Part shown: one piece after another, positions 33,933 to 42,607 of the stretch | How positions within the stretch are numbered: position 1 is the stretch's first letter | How the letters are laid out: every line of letters starts with the position of its first letter | DNA from: JAWLDA01 sp041686855 | GTDB lineage: Bacteria; Bacillota; Limnochordia; DTU080; RSA5 | Direction: 5' to 3' | Assembly: GCA_041686855.1 (NCBI GenBank) | Contig: JAWLDA010000017.1 | Span: forward strand, 1-64,000 | DNA: 64,000 bases | Translations under genes and position numbers: made by a program | The notes under the pieces: model-generated | Told to the model about the DNA's origin: nothing | What the model saw: the letters and a program-made list of their open reading frames with translations, nothing else | Database searches by the model: none

Positions 33933-34915
33933 GAGCGCTTCACCTCCCGCCGAGCAAGGTAGATGAAGAAGGGCGCACCGAAGGCTGCGGTCATCACGCC
34001 GATGGGTAACTCTTGCGGGTTGATCAACCAGCGGGAGGCGACGTCGGCAATGAGGAGGAGGATCGCCCCAAAGACTGCCGCATGCGGAATGATGCGCCGA
34101 TAATCCGTACCCACAAGCGATCGCGTGATGTGCGGAACGGCAAGTCCCACAAAGCCGATAGGACCAGCAATGGCAACCGCGCTCCCGGAGAGCAAAACGA
34201 CAGTGACGAGCGCGACGGTCTTGAGCAGAGCCGTGTTTTGTCCGAGGCCCCGAGCAACGTCCTCCCCAAGGCTTAGGGTGGTTATCTGCTTGGACATTAA
34301 TATCGCGGCCAATAAGCCGATCGCAACATACGGTAGGACCTGCACGATCAGGTCCATCCCACGGCCTGCCACCGATCCGGCAAGCCAAAAACGGATTTCG
34401 TCAAGTGTTCGTTCGTTGAGGATGAGAAGTCCCTGTGTAACGGAGGTGAGAAGCGCCGTGATCGCGGCCCCGGCCACCGCAAGCTTCATCGGTGTGAGGC
34501 CGCCGCCCAGCGAAGCTAAGACATAAATGAGGAGCGCACCTGCGGCGGACCCTAGGAACGCAAACCAGACGTTCACCGATAAGGAGGAACCACCGAAGAG
34601 AAAGATTCCAAGCACAACAGCGAACGAGGCGCCGGCATTCACGCCAAAAATGCCTGGCGAGGCGAGAGGGTTGCGGGTGAGCGCCTGCATGAGTGCCCCG
34701 GCCACCGCGAGTGAGCCACCCACCACCATGGCGATGAGCGCCCTAGGCAACCGGACGGTACGGATAATATAATGACTCGCGGATCCATCAAACGCCGTGA
34801 ATGACTGAATCACATCGGGAAGGCCGATGGACGTCACCCCGTAGGCAACGCTCAAGGCGAAGGACCCAAACAGCAAGAGGAATCCAAGTGAGACGGAGAT
34901 CAGCATTCGACTCAT
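33929..34915 (-). CDS. FecCD-family permease (first subunit)
   Basis: A 328-residue integral membrane permease paired with the next gene. It has the same signatures: RTVRLPRALIAMVVGGSLAVAGALMQALTRNPLASPGIFGVNAGAS near residue 50, LGEDVARGLGQ near 200 and GPIGFVGLAVPHITRSL near 240. It is the first gene of the iron operon, behind a TTGACA promoter and a DtxR-like palindrome. The ATG at 34915 has no strong ribosome site; AAAGG lies 15 bases away, so a later start near 34906 is possible. Confidence 0.92.
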   Translation of the reverse strand: MSRMLISVSLGFLLLFGSFALSVAYGVTSIGLPDVIQSFTAFDGSASHYIIRTVRLPRALIAMVVGGSLAVAGALMQALTRNPLASPGIFGVNAGASFAVVLGIFLFGGSSLSVNVWFAFLGSAAGALLIYVLASLGGGLTPMKLAVAGAAITALLTSVTQGLLILNERTLDEIRFWLAGSVAGRGMDLIVQVLPYVAIGLLAAILMSKQITTLSLGEDVARGLGQNTALLKTVALVTVVLLSGSAVAIAGPIGFVGLAVPHITRSLVGTDYRRIIPHAAVFGAILLLIADVASRWLINPQELPIGVMTAAFGAPFFIYLARREVKRS

Positions 34916-34960
34916 GGGCGCAGACGCTCAAACCTTTCGTTCCGGGATCCTTTCCCGGCA

Positions 34961-34978
34961 TGTTAGGTCGCCCTAACA
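34961..34978. promoter_or_regulatory. DtxR/IdeR-like iron operator
   Basis: TGTTAGG-N4-CCTAACA is a perfect 7+7 inverted repeat around TCGC, containing TTAGG...CCTAA halves like those recognised by DtxR-type iron repressors. It covers the expected transcription start of the iron operon promoter, 46 bases before the first permease start codon. Confidence 0.6.
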
Positions 34979-34986
34979 CCAAGGAA

Positions 34987-35016
34987 ACGGTACCACGATT
35001 AGGAAAGGTTTGTCAA
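34987..35016 (-). promoter_or_regulatory. Promoter of iron-siderophore operon
   Basis: A consensus -35 (TTGACA, plus-strand 35011-35016) and a weaker -10 (TACCGT, 34987-34992) are spaced by 18 bases on the minus strand. The start of transcription would fall near 34980, at the edge of the DtxR-like palindrome. Confidence 0.55.
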
Positions 35017-35137
35017 CCCAGGCCGATTTATTTAGTCGAAAGCAGTTGACCCGTGCCCTTGGCTAACGGTGGGTGTCACCAACCTCCGTACGGGACTTTC
35101 ATCCAAAAACTAAATCCAATGCCAGGCCTACAATTGG

Positions 35138-35170
35138 AGCGGGCGACCCCGGTAAAGGAGGCCGCCCGCT
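35138..35170 (-). terminator. Stem-loop downstream of outer-membrane protein gene
   Basis: AGCGGGCG (35138-35145) pairs with CGCCCGCT (35163-35170), 50 bases beyond the stop of the minus-strand gene. No T-run is seen. It lies in the 305-base gap before the iron operon promoter; the rest of the gap shows nothing else. Confidence 0.45.
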
Positions 35171-35220
35171 ATGAAGACGAAGCATTCACAATTGATCTTG
35201 GTTGAATTGTGGCTCACGAG

Positions 35221-37581
35221 CTAGAAGTCACGCTGGACACCAAGGCTCACCGTTCCACTTGACCCATTGGTCGGGACATCTTCATACCGATAAACTACAT
35301 TCATGAGCCACCCAGTAAGGATCTCGAAGTCGACCCCGAGTTCAAACGAGAAGGACCGCGAGTGCGCCCCTGGAATCACGACGTTAAAATTCTCTGCCAA
35401 AGGAGCTTCGCGGAAGTTCATTCCGGCGTTGGACCCCTCCTCGTACGTCGCCCGGAACTCGCCTTGCCAGAACGGCCTGATCACACCACGTTCGGTCTTG
35501 ATATTGACGTTACCGGCCAACCCGAGTGACGTCGTCGCCATCCTCAGGGTTTGAGTATCGTAGGTTAGGTCATAAAGACCCGCACCTGTTTCCTGGTACT
35601 CTCCTAAGGTCGAATGTGCCGCCTGATATCGTGTAAACGGAGAGAAGCTCCACCGTCCAGATTTGAAACTATACCCCACCGTGAGTGTGCCGAACTGTTG
35701 ACGACCACTGCGTGTCCCACTGGCAAAAGCCGACGACTCGGAGCTCCATCGCCTATTCTCGACGGTGGCCAATCCGTAACCGAGCATTCCGTCGACAAAC
35801 AGACTCGCCTCAGCCCCGTCCCTCCACCATGTTGAGTAAACGATACCTGCAGTTTCACTAGCATTCGATTCTGAGCCTGAGTCGCCGACATCCGTTGTGC
35901 TTCGTCCAATGCTCACCGCAAAACCCAGAACCGCATCGTCACTCAGCACATTTCGATCGGCGCCCAGAGTAACTCCGTCAGTATACAGCTCAAATGAACC
36001 ATTTCCGGTCGAGGTTTGTCGTCTTACGTCAATCGAACCCGATGACCATATACTCCAAGCTCCTGCGATGCCTTCACCACCGAGCGGGATTAGACGGCCA
36101 TCCCCTTCAACCGCGTCACCCACATCGATAACCAGACCACCTAAACCTGGTGCTTGCGGCGTTGCACGAAGTCGACGCAGACGGTCCGCTACATGTGTCG
36201 ACTGCGTTGCAATAAAGCGGCGACTCGTCTCGGATTGTACCGTGAGTAAGTCGAGCACATCCTGATCGGTCGTGGGGTCCGTTCTGTTTGTGGACCCTGT
36301 AAACTGCCGTGTGATAGATCCTACCGGATTTGAAGCCATGATGACAAAATCGTACACTTCGACACGCACTGGTGTTCCCGTAATGGCACCGGTCACCGTG
36401 TCGAGCGCCAAACCGGCGGGGAGAGCCCCTGAAGAAATCGAATATGTCGGCGCCGGATTACCGCTTGCCGTAACGCCGTCGTCATACGGCATACCGACTG
36501 TAAACGCCGGCAACGCCTCGTCAGTCCATACCGGTGTGAGCCCCGTCGAACCAGTGAAATTTGCCGCAATCGCACCCACTTCATTTGTGGCCGTGATCGT
36601 AAAGTCGTAGCTTTCCACTGTCGTCGGCGTTCCGGTAAGTGCCCCTGTGACCGCGTCCAGGGCCAAACCCGCAGGCAAGGCACCCGCTGTGACGGAGTAA
36701 GTTGGCGATGGGGTACCGCTTGCCACTACCCCGTCCCCATAAACTTCCCCGACCACGATGGTCCCAAGCGCGGAGTCGACCCACGCTGGGGAGTCCTTCA
36801 CCGTTATGTCAAAGTCAGTACTTACGACATGGGGACCGCTCGTCGCTTGAATCGTGAAGCTAAAGTCACCTGTTTGTGTCGGCGTTCCCGTAATGTTTCC
36901 GGTCGCATCCAGGGTCAATCCTGGGGGCAACCCTCCAGCACTTACGGAAAATGTCGGAGCGGCACCCTGGGTCAGGTTTACCGGCGTTGGTACGGGTCCA
37001 GCTGCACGGGTGTTGTCCGCACTTTCAACACCCATAGAAATGGAGTAAGCGGTCTGCCACGCGGTAGCCACGCCATCAACGAAGGCAGTATTCAGCATCG
37101 GATCTGCAATGAGGTTATCATTCCAAATGAGGCCGATCGGATTTCCAATTCGATCGATTTCAATGTCAAACAGGCCGCCACCAAGACCGTCCCAATCGTC
37201 CATCGTGCCGCTAATTGTGAATCGTGCTTCTTGTCCGCGGACGACAAAGCTATACTCATTGGCAGGCGGCGAGACACACACCGCTCTCGTTGGATCCTCA
37301 CAAATCGTTACGTTGGCGGGAACTGCCTGTGATAGATCAAAGCCGACCGGGAATACGATGACGACATGAAAGAATCCCCCAGTTGTCGCGGTCGTTGACA
37401 TACTGCCACTAAACGTGTACTTTGTCTCGACACCTAACTGTGCATCGTCGGGAACCGCCGTTGGATTCACAAGGTGGTTCGCATGAACAACTCCAACACT
37501 ACCTATCAATGCCATGATAACAACTACTAGTGTCCATCCCCTAAGGATACTGGAACGCGAAACTCGTCCCACCCCCCGCAT
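35221..37581 (-). CDS. Outer-membrane beta-barrel protein with putative Ig (He_PIG) repeats
   Basis: A 786-residue surface protein. The signal peptide (TLVVVIMALIGSVGVVHA) precedes an N-terminal beta domain, then three He_PIG-type repeats of about 85 residues marked by GLPPGLTLDATGNITGTPTQ, GALPAGLALDAVTGALTGTPT and GALPAGLALDTVTGAITGTPV. From about residue 480 to the end is an autotransporter-like barrel with alternating strands (TLTVGYSFKSGRWSFSPFTRY, FSFELGVDFEILTGWLMNVVYRY) that ends GVQRDF, the terminal Phe being typical of outer-membrane proteins. The ATG at 37581 follows AAAGGGGGAG. It shows that the cell has an outer membrane. The passenger may bind sugars or other cells. Confidence 0.85.
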   Translation of the reverse strand: MRGVGRVSRSSILRGWTLVVVIMALIGSVGVVHANHLVNPTAVPDDAQLGVETKYTFSGSMSTTATTGGFFHVVIVFPVGFDLSQAVPANVTICEDPTRAVCVSPPANEYSFVVRGQEARFTISGTMDDWDGLGGGLFDIEIDRIGNPIGLIWNDNLIADPMLNTAFVDGVATAWQTAYSISMGVESADNTRAAGPVPTPVNLTQGAAPTFSVSAGGLPPGLTLDATGNITGTPTQTGDFSFTIQATSGPHVVSTDFDITVKDSPAWVDSALGTIVVGEVYGDGVVASGTPSPTYSVTAGALPAGLALDAVTGALTGTPTTVESYDFTITATNEVGAIAANFTGSTGLTPVWTDEALPAFTVGMPYDDGVTASGNPAPTYSISSGALPAGLALDTVTGAITGTPVRVEVYDFVIMASNPVGSITRQFTGSTNRTDPTTDQDVLDLLTVQSETSRRFIATQSTHVADRLRRLRATPQAPGLGGLVIDVGDAVEGDGRLIPLGGEGIAGAWSIWSSGSIDVRRQTSTGNGSFELYTDGVTLGADRNVLSDDAVLGFAVSIGRSTTDVGDSGSESNASETAGIVYSTWWRDGAEASLFVDGMLGYGLATVENRRWSSESSAFASGTRSGRQQFGTLTVGYSFKSGRWSFSPFTRYQAAHSTLGEYQETGAGLYDLTYDTQTLRMATTSLGLAGNVNIKTERGVIRPFWQGEFRATYEEGSNAGMNFREAPLAENFNVVIPGAHSRSFSFELGVDFEILTGWLMNVVYRYEDVPTNGSSGTVSLGVQRDF

Positions 37582-37910
37582 TCATGACTCCCCCTTTGTT
37601 TTGACTACTCACTGGCGAGCTACCCGTCTTTGATCCCCGAAACGGGCAACAGGTTACATAATAATGGAATGCAAGGGAAAGTCTAGAGTAGCACTACTCA
37701 ACGTGGGCGGATCGGGGAGAATTTCTAAATACCGAAAAAGACTCGACAGTAAGAGTGTCGGCCTGTGGCTGAGGACCGTCCGTATGACTTTCGCTGAGTT
37801 GTTATGCCGGAAGCGCAGTGGGCATTCAGCCCCTCTGCGGGGCGCCTGCATCTATTAAAGATCGGCTGGGGTAAATACCGACGAGTCGCCGGCCGAGCTC
37901 TGTGCGAGCG
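37582..37910. other. Intergenic region of 330 bases
   Basis: I see no gene here. Small inverted repeats (CGACA/TGTCG at 37744-37760 and CCCC/GGGG near 37835) are weak. The region lies upstream of the outer-membrane protein gene and downstream of the (alpha/alpha)6 enzyme gene, so it may hold the former's promoter. Confidence 0.4.
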
Positions 37911-39425
37911 TCAACGAGCCGTGTAATCCGCCTCCAATGGAGTCGCCGGCCCCACTTGCGCCATCATCGCGATGCGAGCCAGTCCGTGCAGTAAGAATCC
38001 CGGACCCATCTGCGCGTCGTAGTAGTCGATCCCCGCCGCTCCTCGAGGTAGCGTAGGGGACGGCGACGCTTCCCCGTCTATAGTCCCATCAGTCTCATCG
38101 TCAGTCTCATCGGCGCCAAAGTACGTCACGACGGCCTCCTCGGCCAAGTTCATGCCCACGTGCAACCACGTCTGGGCCCCCGTTAGGTTGTAGAGGTCCG
38201 CCAGCAAGCCGATACCCAAGCCGGTATCCATCGCTGGGACGTGTACCTCATGAGGAAAGGACACCCGTGCGTGCTGCCGTCCTGCTGCCTCCGCCCAGTG
38301 AAGCAAACGAGGATCCTCGGTCAATCTAAAGGCACACAGGCACGTCAAGGCAACGTATGAGACGGGCCACACCCCGTACACGCTCCCCCACACGGGCATC
38401 GCCTCGGTAACTGCGTCCTCCTGGCTGCTGAGACTGACAAACACGCCTTGATCAGGGTCATGAGGGGCGGCAAAGAATCCGTCGATGTATGCGTGCGCTC
38501 GCCTGCGCATCTCCAAAGCGACAGACGGGACGTGGGACTCGAGTAGCTGTGCCGCCTCTAGCAGACTCGCGCCCAGCGAAAGCGTCTGCGCGGGCGCGTT
38601 GATGCGGTGAAAGCGGTTTGCCTCTGCCGGTGAGCGACTCTCGATCATGAGGAGGTTGCGCTCATCCCGCTTCTCCCACCAGTAGTCGAGGGCCGTGGTG
38701 ATCTGGTCGAGAAAGTCCTTACGCTTGGTCTTGGTGTAGGCGAAGGCCCAGTCAAAGATGTAGAATCCCGAGTGCCGCGGAAAGTCACAAGATCGAGGGC
38801 CCCGTCCAAACCCCCGGCGTTCCTGGATGTGGGCATGCCGGATATACTCCCGAGGCTCGCCCTCCTGCCAGTGGTAGGCGAGCCCCTCTGCGAAGCGTTC
38901 GACGCACGTCGGGTTAAACGCGTGCAACTTCTCCCACAGCCACAGAGGCGCCTGCCGGAGATGGTCGTGGACCGCTCCAATCTTGCGGTTGGGGTTTGCA
39001 AGGAGGTAGCTGTTGCCGATCCGATCGTCGCCAAGGTGCCAAAAAGCGTGCTCGCCCCATGGAAAAAGGCCGGTCGGCGTATTCGTGCAGTGTGTGGCGA
39101 AGCGCTCGAGGTACGCATCGGCTCCCTCGACAAACTCTCGCCTTCCCAAGTACTCCCCTAGGGCGACCAAACACTTCAGGGTCGCTTCGTCGTGAATCAG
39201 GTTGCTGCCGGGGTAAGCCCGATCCGTAATCCGCTGCCCTGGAATAGGATCCGGAATCTCCGCAGGAATCGATCCGCTCCGCCGCTCCAGTATGGAGGGC
39301 ATCAGCCCTCCATACCTGTGTGCCGCTTGCAGCAATGCCTCACCTGCTCGCGTTACCGTGGCGAGAATGGTCGCTGCATCGCTGGCCATCGGCTTTCCCG
39401 GCGTTCTGTGCGCTGACTCCATCAC
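37911..39425 (-). CDS. (alpha/alpha)6-type glycosidase or lyase-like enzyme
   Basis: A 504-residue protein without a signal peptide, made of helical hairpins typical of six-hairpin glycosidases: NLIHDEATLKCLVALGEYLGR near residue 76, FIFDWAFAYTKTKRKDFLDQIT-like helices near 225, and GSVYGVWPVSYVALTCLCAFRL near 345. A conserved-looking RHSGFYIFDW and TGLGIGLLADLYNLTG may line the active site. An acidic low-complexity insert (DETDDETDGT) lies near residue 450. It starts at ATG 39422 or GTG 39425, overlapping the stop of the upstream solute-binding protein gene, so the two are translationally coupled. Its substrate is presumably the sugar bound by that protein. Confidence 0.68.
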   Translation of the reverse strand: MMESAHRTPGKPMASDAATILATVTRAGEALLQAAHRYGGLMPSILERRSGSIPAEIPDPIPGQRITDRAYPGSNLIHDEATLKCLVALGEYLGRREFVEGADAYLERFATHCTNTPTGLFPWGEHAFWHLGDDRIGNSYLLANPNRKIGAVHDHLRQAPLWLWEKLHAFNPTCVERFAEGLAYHWQEGEPREYIRHAHIQERRGFGRGPRSCDFPRHSGFYIFDWAFAYTKTKRKDFLDQITTALDYWWEKRDERNLLMIESRSPAEANRFHRINAPAQTLSLGASLLEAAQLLESHVPSVALEMRRRAHAYIDGFFAAPHDPDQGVFVSLSSQEDAVTEAMPVWGSVYGVWPVSYVALTCLCAFRLTEDPRLLHWAEAAGRQHARVSFPHEVHVPAMDTGLGIGLLADLYNLTGAQTWLHVGMNLAEEAVVTYFGADETDDETDGTIDGEASPSPTLPRGAAGIDYYDAQMGPGFLLHGLARIAMMAQVGPATPLEADYTAR

Positions 39426-40729
39426 CGCCTGTTCGCCTCCGCGAGCACCCGTTCCACCTGGTCCCGAATCGACTCAAAAGCTTGACGGGCCGGGCGATTC
39501 CCCTCGACCACTTCGAGTAAGACAGGTCGCACGACGTCATTGCTCACTTCCACGTAACCTGGATAGTGGAAGGGCGGAATGACCACGCGCTGGGGTAGGT
39601 TGAGTAAGGGCCCCATCACGCGCTCCGGCGTATACCCGGGAGGTAAATCGAGCTCGCTTGCCATAGCGCGCAAGCCCGCCAGCGTCTGCGGGTATAGCCC
39701 GGCTTTGGAGAGGATCGCTTCCGCCTCCTCGCTCGCCCAGAAGAGGACGAATCGAGTCGCTTCCTCGGGATGCTCGGTTCCTTGAATGACGGAGACCGAG
39801 TGGCCCCAACCCAGCGTCGTCTGCGGGCCCCGCCCCGCGGGCCAGTAAGCCATGGACCAGTCCGAAGTCTCGTGGGCGTTTAAGCGCACAAACTCCGGAA
39901 TCGCCGACTGCCACTCCCCGACCATGCCGAAGCGGCCGTCGATGAACGCCTGGCGTCGATTCATGCCAAAGGTACTGCGCGAGGCGACTTGCTGGACGTT
40001 GATGATGTCCGACACGTACTGTACTGCGTCGTAGTACGCCGGCGTATGCACATCGGTCGTCCCTGTCACGGGGTCGACAATCTGCGCGCCGTGCATCATA
40101 AAGAGTGGCTCCTCAGGGCTCATAAAGCCGGGCCACAATCCGATTTGATCGGCAGTGCCGTCGGAGTCGGCATCCCGGGTGAGCTTCGCCGCCGACTCCG
40201 TCATCTCGGCAAGGCTCCAGTCAGGCGCAGGCACTGCAAGACCCACCTCGTTAAACCGAGTCTCGTTGATCATCAGGTTAAAGAACCCGAAACCCCAGGG
40301 TAGGCCGTAGATCCGCCCGTCCCTGGTGATCACGTTCTCTACCAGACCCGGTATGTACGCGTCCAGCGATATGCCGGTCCGCTCGACCGCTGCCGTGATG
40401 TCGAGCGCTACATCAGTGAGGATGTGCGCCTGGGTCACACCGTTCACAATGGAGACGTCCGGAGGTGCGCCGGCGGCTACCATCGTCACGAGTTTTTGGC
40501 GGGGGTCGCCCTCCAGTTTCGTTACACGAATGTCCGGGTTCTTCGCGTTAAAGGCATCGATCACCTCTTGCTCGATTTCGGCGCTCGTCCCGCCGTACCA
40601 GGACATGTACGTGAGCTCCACCGGTTGCGCCGCCACTCCAGCCGCGACCATAAGGAGCGCGAGACACAACACTCCCATCCAACTGACAAGGGACCAACCA
40701 AAGACTCCAATTCGCTTCTCATGGTGCAT
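39422..40729 (-). CDS. Sugar ABC transporter solute-binding protein
   Basis: A family-1 type periplasmic binding protein of about 435 residues. The signal peptide (LVSWMGVLCLALLMVAAGVAA) is followed by ELTYMSWYGGTSAEIEQEVIDAFNAKNP, the pocket segment VAAGAPPDVSIVNGV and the late ATRFVLFWASEEAEAIL. The start ATG at 40729 follows AAAGGAG; the frame is open to 40762. A promoter and a long inverted repeat lie just upstream. It overlaps the (alpha/alpha)6 enzyme gene, so import and hydrolysis of one substrate are coupled. Confidence 0.9.
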   Translation of the reverse strand: MHHEKRIGVFGWSLVSWMGVLCLALLMVAAGVAAQPVELTYMSWYGGTSAEIEQEVIDAFNAKNPDIRVTKLEGDPRQKLVTMVAAGAPPDVSIVNGVTQAHILTDVALDITAAVERTGISLDAYIPGLVENVITRDGRIYGLPWGFGFFNLMINETRFNEVGLAVPAPDWSLAEMTESAAKLTRDADSDGTADQIGLWPGFMSPEEPLFMMHGAQIVDPVTGTTDVHTPAYYDAVQYVSDIINVQQVASRSTFGMNRRQAFIDGRFGMVGEWQSAIPEFVRLNAHETSDWSMAYWPAGRGPQTTLGWGHSVSVIQGTEHPEEATRFVLFWASEEAEAILSKAGLYPQTLAGLRAMASELDLPPGYTPERVMGPLLNLPQRVVIPPFHYPGYVEVSNDVVRPVLLEVVEGNRPARQAFESIRDQVERVLAEANRR

Positions 40730-40819
40730 AACCCAATCGCTCCTTTCGTACTGCGACATCACCTTCCCTCAATGTCCCACTCTTCCTTCTTCTACCCACA
40801 ATACGGATTTATCTGACCG

Positions 40820-40866
40820 GTATAATTAGGACTAACCCGCCTCTTCAAGCAGGTTATTCCTAATTA
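40820..40866 (-). promoter_or_regulatory. Promoter overlaid by a 15+15 inverted repeat
   Basis: On the minus strand TTGAAG (40843-40848) and TTATAC (40820-40825) are spaced by 17 bases. Two arms, TAATTAGGACTAACC (40823-40837) and GGTTATTCCTAATTA (40852-40866), are inverted repeats with one mismatch flanking the promoter core. This is the picture of a repressor operator with two half-sites; the regulator is unknown. Confidence 0.55.
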
Positions 40867-40922
40867 CCCACCGTAATCTCACAACTTAAGACCCGGCTAA
40901 TCGCCGCAATAGCCACAAGGAT

Positions 40923-41477
40923 GTGTTCGTATTGGGGAAAAACGCGATTCAATCAGGGCAGCACCTGTTTCATTTCCACTCAAGTGAGACCCACTTTTGT
41001 GCGGCTGCCCAGCGGTTTATTAATGAGGGTATCCGAGCCGGAGCCCGTGTCCAGCACAGGCTTTTCCCACACCTGAGGGACGCGCTTCTGAGGCGCCTGA
41101 GGGAATCGACCCTGCAGTACCCTGAAGATGCGTTTCGGGAATTCCCGGCTTGCGCGCCACATCCGGACGTGTTTCGCGAGCATGTGACAACGCAGCTACA
41201 AGACGCGCTCATCTCAGGGTTCCGCGGCCTTTGGCTCCTATGTTGGATTCCGGAGATATTCTCTCATTACGAGGCATGGAGGGAGATCGAGCAAGTATGT
41301 GGGGACCTGTGTAACGATCACCCGATCACGATTATGTGCTGTTTCGGCGCGGATAATCAGGAGACGATTCGTCGTCTGGCCGACATCTGCGACTCCCATA
41401 AGGCGTACCATTATAGCGGTGGAATCCCTGTTGAACTGGGTGAATCCATTTTGGCCCCAGGCCGCGTCAGGCCCTAA
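40923..41477 (+). CDS. MEDS-domain (DcmR-like) sensory protein
   Basis: A 184-residue cytoplasmic protein. The N-terminal pattern (GQHLFHFHSSETHFCAAAQRFINEGIRAGARV) matches the MEDS sensory domain known from the dichloromethane regulator DcmR and from methanogen and methylotroph sensors. No helix-turn-helix is visible, so it would act through a partner. Many Cys and His residues (FHFHSS, CWIPEIFSHYE, CGDLCNDHP, MCCFGAD) suggest metal or redox sensing (inference). It diverges from the solute-binding protein gene, and its 3' end overlaps the second Suc_Fer gene by 11 bases. Family confidence is moderate. Confidence 0.55.
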   Translation: MFVLGKNAIQSGQHLFHFHSSETHFCAAAQRFINEGIRAGARVQHRLFPHLRDALLRRLRESTLQYPEDAFREFPACAPHPDVFREHVTTQLQDALISGFRGLWLLCWIPEIFSHYEAWREIEQVCGDLCNDHPITIMCCFGADNQETIRRLADICDSHKAYHYSGGIPVELGESILAPGRVRP

Positions 41478-42483
41478 GCGCCTCTGTAACCTCCACAAGG
41501 TCGACGAGGGTATACTGCTCGAACTCAGACGCTTCCTCATCGCGGCAACTGCCGAAGCCCACGACACGACCTTGCTGGATCACTTCGGCTTCAAAGGCCC
41601 TCTCTGTAACCCCATCGGGAAGGGTGTACGCGATACGGACTCTGGCACCGGCCTCGTCCTCGTCCAAACCCTCCGCCAATCCAGTACACGGGAGCCTTGC
41701 GAGCTCCGCGCCAAAGCGCATGAGGATCTCGCGCTCCGCCACCTGCTCAAACGGCGTTCTGAGCCCCGCCCACCCGCGATAATGGGCCCATAAACGCTCG
41801 GTCGATTCACTCCCATTCACCAAGGGTTCAAGGAGCTCCGGCGTGACCCGTCCCCAGTAGCGCATTTCGGGGAGATCCAACAGCGTTGGCGCAAACCGAT
41901 GTCCGCCAAGGTGGCTCGTCCGCCACACCCGGAGATTACCGCTGTACGCGGAAGCCCATTCGTGTCGCAACAGTGTATAAATGGGAACACCTAGGTTGCC
42001 ACAGCACGCATCGCGCGACCCATGCGTGCATACAAGGAGGTCCCGGGTGCTCGTCTCCTCTTGGCGGTACTCGTCAAAGCGAGATGGCGGCCGTTCCGAC
42101 TCCAAGAGCGCTTGGAGCAACGATACCGCCTCATCGTGAGGTACCACATACTCCTCACGGATGAAGCGGACAAAGGGGCCGGAAGGCCTCGTCAAATGGA
42201 TGATGCGTCGGTAGCCTGAGGGCGAGTACTCGGGATCTGGTACAACACCTTGCACGCGCACACCGTGGGTGGGCGACTCGGCCGCTTTCACCATCTGAGC
42301 CAGTTCCGGTGGAAAGGAGGCACTCTCCACGACATTTCGTTTCCATGGCAAGGGTGTCTCCACGATGACGTACCGGTCCCAGCGGCCGGTCGCCGTGCCG
42401 ATCAAGTCCTCGTGATTCATTTGAGAGACGAGCGAGCAACGTTGAGACTCTCCACAGGGGCGATTTGCGAGGAAACGTGACAT
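41467..42483 (-). CDS. Suc_Fer/Apd1-like [2Fe-2S] thioredoxin-fold protein (second copy)
   Basis: A 338-residue paralogue of the protein at 28137, sharing DLLVCTHGSRDACCGNLGVPIY (Cys ligands), RTSHLGGHRFAPTLLDLPE (the HxGGH bis-His motif) and GWAGLRTPFEQVAEREILMR. It has the N-terminal pattern LIGTATGRWDRYVIVETPLPW seen in both copies. The start is ATG 42483, supported by a promoter 40 bases upstream of it; the frame is open to 42759, but the extension does not match the paralogue. The neighbour is a MEDS protein, not iron genes, so its partner may be another redox or sensory system. Confidence 0.82.
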   Translation of the reverse strand: MSRFLANRPCGESQRCSLVSQMNHEDLIGTATGRWDRYVIVETPLPWKRNVVESASFPPELAQMVKAAESPTHGVRVQGVVPDPEYSPSGYRRIIHLTRPSGPFVRFIREEYVVPHDEAVSLLQALLESERPPSRFDEYRQEETSTRDLLVCTHGSRDACCGNLGVPIYTLLRHEWASAYSGNLRVWRTSHLGGHRFAPTLLDLPEMRYWGRVTPELLEPLVNGSESTERLWAHYRGWAGLRTPFEQVAEREILMRFGAELARLPCTGLAEGLDEDEAGARVRIAYTLPDGVTERAFEAEVIQQGRVVGFGSCRDEEASEFEQYTLVDLVEVTEALRA

Positions 42484-42529
42484 GGTAGGTCGGTGCCTCC
42501 TAGTCGGACGATTCATTAAATCAGGATAA

Positions 42530-42558
42530 ACCGTACCACGCCGATCATGGGGTGTCAA
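42530..42558 (-). promoter_or_regulatory. Promoter of second Suc_Fer-like gene
   Basis: On the minus strand TTGACA (42553-42558) and TACGGT (42530-42535) are spaced by 17 bases. Transcription would start near 42523, about 40 bases before the ATG at 42483, which also decides that start against the longer frame. Confidence 0.55.
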
Positions 42559-42607
42559 ACGTCTTCGGCGCAACGCTCGTGAACGAAAGGGCTCGAAGGC
42601 GCCAGCC

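Noticed and set aside
33933..34388. N-terminal extension of the second FecCD permease
   Set aside because: It overlaps the first permease gene in another frame and has no membrane character; the ATGA overlap at 33929-33932 gives the true start.
37664..37858. 64-residue frame in the gap before the (alpha/alpha)6 enzyme gene
   Set aside because: It has no ribosome site and no recognisable feature.
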